DNA of 7,764 nt from Conexibacter sp. (GCA_025964295.1 JAOPZD010000551.1:1-7764); one strand, 5' to 3'. Shown: positions 1 through 5,173, counted from the stretch's first letter. The notes: generated by a model not told the origin, from the letters alone. Translations and numbers: made by a program.

Positions 1-142
1 CGTACTCCGCCACGAGATCGTCGACGCTGCTCGCGTCGCGCGCGGTGGCGACCACGTTGTCGCCGCGGTCAAGCGCGGCGATCGCCCATTCGCGCCCGAA
101 GCCGCGCGAGCTGCCGGTGATAAACCATGTCTTCAAAGGCAT
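1..142 (-). CDS. Short-chain dehydrogenase/reductase (SDR), N-terminal part, cut by left edge
   Basis: Reading leftward from the ATG at 142-140, the first 47 codons give a protein beginning MPLKTWFITGSSRGFGREWA. The TGSSRGFG stretch (residues 9-16) is the TGxxxGxG dinucleotide-binding motif of classical SDR oxidoreductases, placed right after the first beta strand as expected. The start is strongly supported by a near-perfect Shine-Dalgarno (minus-strand AGGAGGT, complement at 149-155) six or so bases upstream. SDRs of this type use NAD(P)H to reduce or oxidise alcohols and ketones; the substrate cannot be judged because the catalytic Tyr-x-x-x-Lys region lies outside the window. It sits left of the attachment site and is probably host chromosome or an older island, not part of the ubiquitin-like cassette. 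Confidence 0.85.
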   Translation of the reverse strand, partial: MPLKTWFITGSSRGFGREWAIAALDRGDNVVATARDASSVDDLVAEY

Positions 143-230
143 GGGACGACCTCCTATCACAAGCCGGACAGGATCCCCGGAGGCTCGCGTCCGACAAGGG
201 CGCGAGTCCCGCGAATCGGGACATCATGGG

Positions 231-737
231 TCAGCCAACGCGCTTTCGGGCGCGCCGGATCTCGTTGTCGATGTTCCCGACGCCGGCGTCCAGCAGCTCG
301 GCCCGGACCCTTGAACCGGACCGCGAGGGTCGCGGTGACGGTGCCATCGACCCGCGTGTACCGGCGCACCTCGACGCCGGAGGGCAGGGCGCGCCGGGTC
401 CGTCTCCCGGACGAGGCGGCAGCGGCAGGCGATAACGAGGCCTCGCCATTCGGCGACTCGGTCGCGGCCGGAACGCCGAGGCAGACTGCGACGAAGGCTC
501 AGGCGGTGCCGGCGTCTGAGGCGGTGGCTCCCGCCGCCCGCTCCGAGCACGCCACCACGAGGCCGCGTGCGCGGCGAGGATCCGCAGGCCACGCGCACGG
601 CTGGCCAGCAGGTCGCCGCGGCTGACGGCGCCGCGGACCGATCGGCCGTCGACGCGCATGCGCTCGGCTACGTCCAGTGCGGCCAGGACGTCGGCGGGAT
701 CGAGGTCGTCGAAGGGTGGTGCGGGCGGCTCAGTCAC
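231..737 (-). CDS. Excisionase-like helix-turn-helix protein, probably frameshifted in its second half
   Basis: A GTG start at 737-735 opens a frame with strong GC-third-position bias. Residues about 12-63 read LDPADVLAALDVAERMRVD... then GRSVRGAVSRGDLLASRARG and LRILAAHAASWW. This matches the pattern of excisionase/MerR-like HTH_17 domains (helix, turn, recognition helix, then a G-L-rich wing and a W). Such proteins bind DNA and often direct recombination by an integrase. After residue about 90 the frame turns into Arg/Pro-rich sequence without coding bias, whereas another minus-strand frame over about 311-420 has excellent bias (includes GVEVRRYTRVDGTVTATLAV). Bias returns to the first frame after about 307, giving the tail AELLDAGVGNIDNEIRRARK. 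Removing one G from the GGG run (complement 308-310) would join the last two pieces. I therefore read a real gene, or two adjoining genes, damaged by at least one indel. No good Shine-Dalgarno supports the GTG. The function of the C-terminal piece is not recognised. Confidence 0.5.
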   Translation of the reverse strand: MTEPPAPPFDDLDPADVLAALDVAERMRVDGRSVRGAVSRGDLLASRARGLRILAAHAASWWRARSGRREPPPQTPAPPEPSSQSASAFRPRPSRRMARPRYRLPLPPRPGDGPGAPCPPASRCAGTRGSMAPSPRPSRSGSRVRAELLDAGVGNIDNEIRRARKRVG

Positions 738-845
738 GAGGCAAAGGGAAAGGTCCCCTACCTCTGAGTCGGACGAGCGGGAACACCCTCTCCGAAAACG
801 CCCACAGAGAACGGGTCGCACTAGGGCGCTTCCGGATCGCGGTGC

Positions 846-864
846 GCCCCACAGATGCCCCACA
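846..864. repeat. Direct repeat GCCCCACA x2 (11-bp phase), left of the tRNA fragment
   Basis: GCCCCACA occurs at 846-853 and exactly again at 857-864, one helical turn apart. A related pair lies on the other side of the tRNA fragment at 1076-1094 (GCCCCAGA and ACCCCACG, same strand, same 11-bp phase, with a shared GCGCGCCCC- or GTGCGCCCC-type lead-in). Phased short direct repeats flanking an attachment core resemble integrase arm-type or excisionase binding sites. The rest of 738-903 holds no gene I can support, only this repeat. Confidence 0.45.
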
Positions 865-903
865 AGGCGCGTCTTCGAGGCTTTACGGACTGTCCCGGGA
901 ACG

Positions 904-926
904 AAAAACCCCCGCCGGAGCGAGGG
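904..926 (-). terminator. Rho-independent terminator downstream of the tRNA-Thr 3' end
   Basis: On the minus strand CCCTCGC pairs with GCGGGGG around the loop TCCG (7-bp stem, one G-U pair, 909-926) and is followed directly by TTTTT (908-904). It starts about 11 bases after the tRNA 3' end, the normal place for a tRNA transcript terminator. It indicates that the sequence left of the fragment is the natural downstream flank of a tRNA-Thr gene, or a copy of it carried by an element. Confidence 0.75.
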
Positions 927-936
927 AATCGGATGA

Positions 937-983
937 AGCCCTCCATCGGACTCGAACCGATGACCCCTTCCTTACCATGGAAA
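937..983 (-). tRNA. tRNA-Thr(GGT) 3' half only; probable integrase attachment site (att)
   Basis: The minus strand reads as tRNA positions 27-73. Anticodon stem TTTCC/GGAAG (983-979 with 971-967) encloses the loop ATGGTAA with anticodon GGT (976-974). A five-base variable region follows, then the T-stem ATCGG/CCGAT around the loop TTCGAGT (961-945), acceptor 3' strand GGAGGGC (944-938) and discriminator T (937); CCA is not encoded. Positions 44-73 pair and fold exactly as a tRNA should. Beyond 983 the expected 5' half is absent: there is no GCCCTCC acceptor strand and no D-arm. A lone tRNA 3' half is the classic scar left where a tyrosine-integrase element inserts into a tRNA gene and carries in a replacement 3' end. 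The break point lies at the anticodon stem, a common crossover region. By orientation, the element lies to the right and the intact tRNA-Thr should be beyond the right edge. The fragment itself should not give a functional tRNA. Confidence 0.82.
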
Positions 984-1009
984 GAGGGAGCGTCCATCAG
1001 GTCCCCAAA

Positions 1010-1023
1010 GGCCTCGAGAGGCC
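1010..1023. repeat. Inverted repeat GGCCTC-GA-GAGGCC beside the att site
   Basis: A perfect 6-bp inverted repeat with a 2-base centre lies about 27 bases right of the tRNA fragment, in the non-coding stretch 984-1126. The spacing is too short for a good hairpin, so a protein-binding site is more likely than a terminator. No U-run follows on either strand. The stretch 984-1126 otherwise holds only the 1076-1094 repeat. Confidence 0.35.
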
Positions 1024-1075
1024 GATGAACGGTGGACATGACGGACTTCACGGTACCGAACGGATCGGAAGGCGC

Positions 1076-1094
1076 GCCCCAGAAACACCCCACG
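1076..1094. repeat. Phased direct repeat GCCCCAGA / ACCCCACG, right of the tRNA fragment
   Basis: Two CCCCA-containing octamers start 11 bases apart (1076 and 1087). Together with the preceding GGCGC they match the left-hand repeat region (841-868) at about three quarters of positions when aligned by eye, in the same orientation and at a similar distance from the tRNA core (roughly 115 bases either side). They are candidate integrase arm-type sites. Confidence 0.4.
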
Positions 1095-1126
1095 AAGGAC
1101 GGAGCTATCAACCTTCGCGATCTCGC

Positions 1127-2016
1127 TCACGGTCGTGGATTCGAGGTGATGACGCGCTTGCGCTTGAGACGTTCGCGCCGCGGCTTCCAGATGAGGACGA
1201 AGACCCGGTAGGTGTTCGACCACATCTCGACGTTGAGCCCAGTCATTACGTTGTTGAGATCGGGGTACCGGATGTGGCGGTGACCGGCTCCTCCCTGAGC
1301 CCGATGAACGAGTGGGGAGTCGCGTTGAGGATTCGCGGCCAGGACGAGGCCGGGTCGAACTGTGTGGCCCATGAGTTCGAGTTGAGCGCCTCTCCGCGTC
1401 GGTGACCGAGTGGGGTTGCCGCGCATGGCGAGGGCTCGAGGACCAACCCGGCGACTTTCGCTCCGTGCGTTTCGACGTATCGCCCGAACGTCGCATGGTA
1501 CGACGCCCCGAACTGCTCAGCGAGCTCGAGCACGGTCGCGAACCCCATGCGGTAGTCGCTCGCCATCTCGGCGAACAGGTCACGCTGGAAGAGGAGCTCG
1601 GCGCCGCCCTGGTTGGCTTCCTGCTCGAAGAGACGACGGGTTGTCGGGGCGAGGGTGAACTGATCGTCGACGTAGCCGGTGTCTTGCTGCCACGGGAGGA
1701 TGTCGTGCGCGACCTCGTGGCACTTCTTGAAGCGGCGCTGGCCGTCGTGGGAGATATCTGGGTTGACGTGAATCTCGCGCGTTCTTCGATCGAGAAGGGC
1801 GTGCGTCTTCCCGCGGAGTCGCCGCATCTTCGCCGCGAGGTACTCCGGCACGCCGGCAAGCGCCGATTCGGCCAGGAGCGATTCGAGCGGCTCCGTGAGC
1901 TTCGCGGCCGCGATCAGGTCGTCAACGGGGGTGGGCAGCCGACCTTGGGCTTCGGCGTCGCGGAGTAGCCGCTCCACGTGAGCGATGTCGCGGCCGGAGT
2001 CCAGGTCGTGCAGCAT
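1127..2016 (-). CDS. ImmA/IrrE-family zinc metallopeptidase, frameshifted near the C-terminus
   Basis: The ATG at 2016-2014 opens 3 bases after the stop of the XRE gene, so the two are co-transcribed and probably translationally coupled. Residues 82-104 contain IHVNPDISHDGQRRFKKCHE followed by VAH; HEVAH (100-104) is the HExxH zinc motif, and E133 in EQEAN is the expected third ligand. This is the COG2856/ImmA architecture. Family members cleave a partner XRE repressor after a stress signal, as shown for ImmA-ImmR in ICEBs1 and CapP-CapH in CBASS. In the starting frame translation ends at 1246-1248 (256 residues), but the last 15 or so residues lose coding character. Another minus-strand frame from about 1276 to the stop at 1127-1129 has clear coding bias and protein-like sequence (RYPDLNNVMTGLNVEMWS...). 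A one-base deletion between about 1276 and 1310 explains this; the unbroken protein would be about 296 residues. The protease core is intact, so the product could be active but may have lost a sensory or folding C-terminal part. A sequencing error is also possible. Confidence 0.85.
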
Positions 2017-2019
2017 GGG

Positions 2020-2370
2020 TTAGTTCCTGTTTCGTCGCTTGAACGCGATGAACTCGGCGAGCTCGGCGATCTCGTCCTCGGTGAGGTTCTCCGCGCTGAG
2101 GGCTTGAGCGAGGAGGTTGCTCGCCGATGGCCCGGCGGTGTCGCCGCGGGGCATGACGTATCCAGCGAGCTCCATGAGGTCGGCGTACTCAAGCTCGAGC
2201 ACTGCGGCGAGGCTGTGAAGCCGGTGCGGCGACGGGGAGTCGACCTCGTCGCGCTCGAGCTTCTGCAGGTAGGTCGCGGACATCCCCGCGGGGCCCGCCA
2301 CGGCCGCCAGCGACAGCCCCTTCATCTCCCGGACCGTCTTCAGTTTTCCGCCCAGCTTTCTCGGTGGCAC
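2020..2370 (-). CDS. XRE-family helix-turn-helix repressor
   Basis: This 116-residue protein starts at GTG (2370-2368) with a good Shine-Dalgarno (minus-strand GGAGGGG, complement about 2376-2382). Residues about 9-60 form a Cro/CI-type HTH: LKTVREMKGLSLAAVAGPAG, then MSATYLQKLERDEVDSPSPH, then a helix LHSLAAVLEL. The pattern 'GLSLAAVA..AGMSATYLQKLER' is the textbook XRE helix 2-turn-helix 3. Residues about 84-116 form an acidic then basic tail (LTEDEIAELAEFIAFKRRNR). It is the first gene of a two-gene unit with the ImmA-type protease and is transcribed away from the ubiquitin-like operon. It is the likely repressor of that operon and of itself, and the likely substrate of the protease; both are inferred from context. 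Confidence 0.92.
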   Translation of the reverse strand: MPPRKLGGKLKTVREMKGLSLAAVAGPAGMSATYLQKLERDEVDSPSPHRLHSLAAVLELEYADLMELAGYVMPRGDTAGPSASNLLAQALSAENLTEDEIAELAEFIAFKRRNRN

Positions 2371-2393
2371 TGCATTCCCCTCCGTTCACTTCA

Positions 2394-2400
2394 GTTGATG
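2394..2400. promoter_or_regulatory. Extra operator half-site GTTGATG
   Basis: GTTGATG repeats the right arm of the palindrome at 2442-2461 and lies about 24 bases upstream of the XRE GTG start. It may be a second, weaker contact for the same repressor, allowing autoregulation. A seven-base match could also be chance. Confidence 0.35.
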
Positions 2401-2441
2401 TCGTCCACGGTACAGGATGGATGTGCTACTTTTAGATTACG

Positions 2442-2461
2442 TCATCAACAAAAGTTGATGA
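2442..2461. promoter_or_regulatory. Candidate XRE operator: TCATCAAC-AAAA-GTTGATGA
   Basis: Two perfect 8-base inverted arms surround a 4-base A-tract, giving a 20-bp site between the divergent genes. The size and dyad symmetry fit binding by an XRE-family dimer. A single arm recurs at 2394-2400. It lies just downstream of the possible plus-strand -10 and 29 bases before the first gene of the ubiquitin-like operon, a position that would block transcription. There is no run of T after it on either strand, so a terminator is unlikely. Confidence 0.65.
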
Positions 2462-2489
2462 GACCGTTGGACAACATGGAGGACGCAAA

Positions 2490-2792
2490 ATGACGTTCGA
2501 AGATCACGGCCGTGACGCGGCCGAGAACACGAAACTCGAGAAGCTGAAGGTCACGGTGTCGTTCCCGCTCGCGGGCCGCGACTCGTTCAAGGAGCGCGCC
2601 GAGCTGTCGGCCCCGGCGGAGTCGGTCCGGCTCGAAGCCATGGGCCACTTCGGTGTGTCCGACGACGCCTCGACCGTCTACTACCTCACCTTCAACGGTG
2701 ATCGCATCGAGGGCCTCACACAGATCGGCTCGCTGTCGCACGGTCGCGACAGCCTCAAGTTCATCTTGTCCAAGGAGCTCATCCAGGGCTGA
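2490..2792 (+). CDS. Ubiquitin-like modifier protein (beta-grasp fold) ending in glycine
   Basis: This 100-residue protein starts at ATG 2490 with a strong GGAGGA Shine-Dalgarno (2478-2483). After a polar tail of about 17 residues the pattern fits a beta-grasp fold: strand KLKVTVSFPL, strand KERAELSAP, helix SVRLEAMGHFGV, strand TVYYLTFNGDRI, and a last strand SLKFILSKELIQG (residues about 88-100). It ends in a single C-terminal Gly, the residue an E1 adenylates and passes to a Cys, so no trimming should be needed before activation. It is the first gene of an operon with E2, JAB and E1 genes, the expected gene set for a bacterial ubiquitin-like conjugation pathway (the prokaryotic Ub-like systems catalogued by Iyer, Burroughs and Aravind; Bil systems experimentally). 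The fold is judged by eye from strand pattern and context; sequence similarity to ubiquitin itself is very low. Confidence 0.82.
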   Translation: MTFEDHGRDAAENTKLEKLKVTVSFPLAGRDSFKERAELSAPAESVRLEAMGHFGVSDDASTVYYLTFNGDRIEGLTQIGSLSHGRDSLKFILSKELIQG

Positions 2793-2794
2793 CC

Positions 2795-3232
2795 ATGACG
2801 AGCGCGGACACACTCCTCACGCTCGAGATGGATCAGGACGCCGTCGTCGCCTACCTCGACGACTTCGACGGCGTCCTGATCCTCGACGCCGACCCGGGGA
2901 CCTACTGGCTGGTGCTGCACCCCAAGTCGGCGGCGGCCGAGACCTACTACGCGCGCGTCGCGTGGCAGCAGTACCCCGACTGCCCGCCCTCAGTGCGATT
3001 CCACGACCGGATCCACGGCCGCTTCGACGTGCCGTCGGCGTGGCCGATCGTCCCCGGCTACCGCCTTGGTGCCTGGGATATCTGCAAGCCGATGACGGCC
3101 GAGGCCTACGTCGTCCATCCCGAATGGTGCACGGGCCCGCACCAATGGAGCAGCAGCGGCAACCCGTTCTTGTGGATCGCGCAAACGCTCCAAGACGACC
3201 TCAACCACAACTACCAAGGACGCAACGCCTGA
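2795..3232 (+). CDS. E2-like ubiquitin-conjugating enzyme (bacterial UBC-fold)
   Basis: This 145-residue protein begins two bases after the stop of the ubiquitin-like gene. Residues about 37-70 follow the UBC core: strand TYWLVLHPK, strand AETYYARVAWQQ, then YPDCPPSVRFH (60-70), which matches the E2 'YPxxPPxVxF' motif. Next, GAWDICKP (92-99) aligns with the E2 'G..ICL' active-site segment, making C97 the probable thioester cysteine. An HPEW segment follows at 108-111 and a C-terminal helix (LWIAQTLQDDLNHNY) at 126-140. The canonical His-Pro-Asn before the cysteine is missing, as in several bacterial E2 families. Its role would be to accept the modifier from the E1 as a thioester and transfer it to a target, possibly without an E3, since none is present. 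Other cysteines are C63 and C112. The stop overlaps the next start (TGATG). Confidence 0.85.
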   Translation: MTSADTLLTLEMDQDAVVAYLDDFDGVLILDADPGTYWLVLHPKSAAAETYYARVAWQQYPDCPPSVRFHDRIHGRFDVPSAWPIVPGYRLGAWDICKPMTAEAYVVHPEWCTGPHQWSSSGNPFLWIAQTLQDDLNHNYQGRNA

Positions 3233-3714
3233 TGCCCTTCACTCTGCCCGCCTCCATGTCTGCCACGATCGCCGACGTCGCACGGATCGCCGGACGGCGA
3301 CTCGTCGAGACCGGAGGCTTCATCCTCGGCCGCGCCGGCGCCCCCCGTGGCGACGTCCTCGCGCTCACCGGCGATCTCGGCGTCGAGCGCCGCCGCGACC
3401 TCTTCATCGTCGACGGCCTGGCGCTCGCTGCCCTCTTCGATTGGGCCGACGACCACGACCTGTCAGTTCTTGCTCAGTGGCACACCCACCGAGGCCGCGC
3501 TGGACTCTCCAAGACTGACCTCGACCACGGACTGAACGTCCCCGGATTCCACACGGCGGTCGTCCCGTTCTACGCGAGCGCTTCACCAGAGCCGACGGCC
3601 TGGGGCTGGTGGACATTCGACCGGTCCTGGAAATCGAGTCCGCCCCCGCGCACCGACGCCGCACTCAGCCACCAAACCATCACGTTCGAGCAAGGAGCAG
3701 TCCATGAACATTGA
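3232..3714 (+). CDS. JAB/JAMM-family metallo-isopeptidase (deconjugase)
   Basis: The start chosen is ATG 3232, which shares its A with the E2 stop codon; an AAGGA (3216-3220) lies 11 bases upstream. The reading frame is open much further left, but that part is antisense to nothing and overlaps the E2 gene out of frame, so it is rejected. The 160-residue product carries the JAMM set: E26 in ETGGFILG (26-33), then H84-T-H86 and S93-x-x-D96 in QWHTHRGRAGLSKTD. These residues bind one zinc and activate water to cut isopeptide or peptide bonds after the C-terminal Gly of a ubiquitin-like protein. The gap from H86 to S93 is six residues; seven is usual. The protein is a bare JAB domain with a short polar tail. 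It probably removes the modifier from targets or from off-pathway adducts, like the JAB proteins of Bil and CBASS systems. The next gene starts inside its last codons. Confidence 0.9.
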   Translation: MPFTLPASMSATIADVARIAGRRLVETGGFILGRAGAPRGDVLALTGDLGVERRRDLFIVDGLALAALFDWADDHDLSVLAQWHTHRGRAGLSKTDLDHGLNVPGFHTAVVPFYASASPEPTAWGWWTFDRSWKSSPPPRTDAALSHQTITFEQGAVHEH

Positions 3715-5173
3715 GCACTCACGCAGCCTGCGACTCGCGACCGGCGTGAGCTCGGCCGACGAGACAGCGCTGTTCCTCCGTCAGGAGCGAGCCCGCGTCC
3801 TCGTCACCTACGACCCTTCACTGCCTGGAGCTCACGCGACCGCGCGCGTGCTCCTGACGACCCTCCGCCGGCTCCCAGGCCACCTGGTGCTCGATTCCCG
3901 GAATCTGCCCGGTGCCGCAGTGGATGACCTCACGACGGCTGTCCGCCAGGTCGATAGCGCACGACCGCTCGAGCACACTCTGAGCGGTGCCGAAGCGGTC
4001 GATGTTGCGATCGCGATCGCCACGCAGGCCAACGCCGAATTCGTCCGCATCGTCCCCGACGGCTACGGCGCCCAGCTGGCCAACGACCCAACGCGACACC
4101 TACAGCAGCATCGTGCTGCCAACGGGCTCGGCATCGTCCTGGCTGCAGCGCTCGCGGCCGCCGAGGCATTCAAGACGATCGTCGTCGGCAAGCTCGCGCG
4201 TAAATCCTCAGTGCCATACCTCAGTTTCTGCCCGGTCACCCTTGGCGACGACCTCACGCTCGCGCCCTTGCTCCGCCGATCCGATCGCATCGACCTCGGC
4301 CTCGTGGGAACGGGAGCCGTCGGGACCGCCGTAGCGCTGATCCTCAGCCTGCTCGAGCTCTCTGGACGCATCGCAGCTTGCGACCCCGAGACGTTCGGAC
4401 CCGAAAATCGCGGGACCTACTCCATCGGCGGCGAGCGCCATGCCGAGGATTCGCCGGCCAAGGTCGACATGGTCGCCGAGGTACTCCGCGACGCGGGGTA
4501 TGACGTCACGCCGATCGTCGGACGTTCCACCGACCTCATCAGGCTCGTGGACGAAGGCGTCCTCACCGCGCCACCAGTCGTTATCTGCGGCCTGGACTCT
4601 CGCGAGGCGCGGCGTGAGACGCAGACGCTGTGGCCCGACCACCTGATCGACGCCGCCACCGGCGACACCGGCGTCGGCCTCCACCACGGTCTCTGGTCCG
4701 GCCCGTGCCTCCGGTGCTTCTTCCCCGAACTGCGATCGGCGACGGATCCGCTTAAGGTCCTCGCCCGCGCCACCGGCCTGTCTGTCGATCGCCTACGCCA
4801 AGGCGCAGAGCCTCTCTCACCGGCGGACCTCAAGCCACTCACGGTAGAACAGCGGGCACAGCTCACCGGTCTGGTTGGCAAGCCCGTCTGCGGACTCGCC
4901 AACGCGCTCGGCCTTAACGACCTCGACGCCGGCGGCTACCAGCCGTCCGTCCCGTTCGTGTCCCAGCTCGCCGCATGCCTCGCTGTCGGCCGTCTCGTCG
5001 CGGTGACCTTGGGCGTCGCGACTCAGGTCAACTTCTTTCAGTTCGATGCGCTCCATGGTCCGGCGAACGAAGGCCAGCGTCGCAACGCCGACGCCCGGTG
5101 CTTTTGCCAGCAGCGCAGTCAGGTGGTCGAGCGGGTCCGGAACGCACGGTGGCGCTCCGTCGAAGCCGCTTAG
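3704..5173 (+). CDS. E1/ThiF-like ubiquitin-activating enzyme with a large N-terminal extension
   Basis: This 489-residue protein starts at ATG 3704, overlapping the JAB gene by 11 bases, with AAGGAG (3692-3697) as ribosome site. Residues about 197-440 are the ThiF/MoeB/E1 adenylation domain: LGLVGTGAVGTAVALI (nucleotide loop GTGAVG 202-207), acidic ribose ligand D227 in CDPETFGPENRGTY with N235-R236, K253, and VVICGLDSREARRE with D298. LIDAATGD (314-321) is followed by a CxxC at C335/C338. C396 in GKPVCGLANAL, just before the helix YQPSVPFVSQLAA, is the best candidate for the thioester cysteine. A CFC pair (C466, C468) near the C-terminus may complete a zinc site with C335/C338. Residues 1-195 have an alpha/beta pattern I do not recognise; it may recruit the E2 or the modifier. 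The enzyme would adenylate the Gly end of the ubiquitin-like protein with ATP and load the E2. It is the last gene of the operon; its stop overlaps the opposing peptidase stop. Confidence 0.92.
   Translation: MNIEHSRSLRLATGVSSADETALFLRQERARVLVTYDPSLPGAHATARVLLTTLRRLPGHLVLDSRNLPGAAVDDLTTAVRQVDSARPLEHTLSGAEAVDVAIAIATQANAEFVRIVPDGYGAQLANDPTRHLQQHRAANGLGIVLAAALAAAEAFKTIVVGKLARKSSVPYLSFCPVTLGDDLTLAPLLRRSDRIDLGLVGTGAVGTAVALILSLLELSGRIAACDPETFGPENRGTYSIGGERHAEDSPAKVDMVAEVLRDAGYDVTPIVGRSTDLIRLVDEGVLTAPPVVICGLDSREARRETQTLWPDHLIDAATGDTGVGLHHGLWSGPCLRCFFPELRSATDPLKVLARATGLSVDRLRQGAEPLSPADLKPLTVEQRAQLTGLVGKPVCGLANALGLNDLDAGGYQPSVPFVSQLAACLAVGRLVAVTLGVATQVNFFQFDALHGPANEGQRRNADARCFCQQRSQVVERVRNARWRSVEAA

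Larger units (their letters stand above)
2371..2489. promoter_or_regulatory. Divergent promoter region between the XRE repressor and the ubiquitin-like operon
   Basis: This 119-base gap is visibly more AT-rich than its surroundings and separates two divergent start codons. For the plus strand a possible -10 is TAGATT (2433-2438) with a weak -35 GGTACA (2409-2414). For the minus strand TTGTTG (2451-2446) and TAGCAC (2428-2423) are 17 bases apart. The inverted repeat at 2442-2461 would overlap the plus-strand start point and the minus-strand -35, so one bound repressor could control both directions. The promoter hexamers are weak guesses; the shared control region is well supported by layout. 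Confidence 0.55.

Noticed and set aside
937..1010. A complete functional tRNA-Thr gene
   Set aside because: The 5' acceptor strand and D-arm are absent in the 30 bases where they should be; only positions 27-73 are present.
1246..1310. Programmed frameshift in the ImmA-type gene
   Set aside because: No slippery heptamer, upstream ribosome site or downstream structure is evident; a simple deletion or sequencing error is a better explanation.
677..1405. Plus-strand frame of 242 codons across the terminator and tRNA fragment
   Set aside because: It runs through the tRNA half and terminator and has no ribosome site or recognisable domain.
972..1859. Long minus-strand frame of 295 codons over the metallopeptidase region
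   Set aside because: It is Ser/Arg/Thr-rich shadow sequence of the ImmA-type gene in another frame, with no domain and poor third-position bias.
1402..2493. Plus-strand frames opposite the ImmA and XRE genes (1402-1968 and 1978-2493)
   Set aside because: They are antisense to clearly recognised genes. Their apparent GC bias mirrors the minus-strand codons, and no family motif is seen.
2653..3231. N-terminal extension of the JAB frame upstream of 3232
   Set aside because: It overlaps the Ubl and E2 genes out of frame and is Arg/Pro-rich. The ATG sharing the E2 stop gives a normal bare JAB domain.
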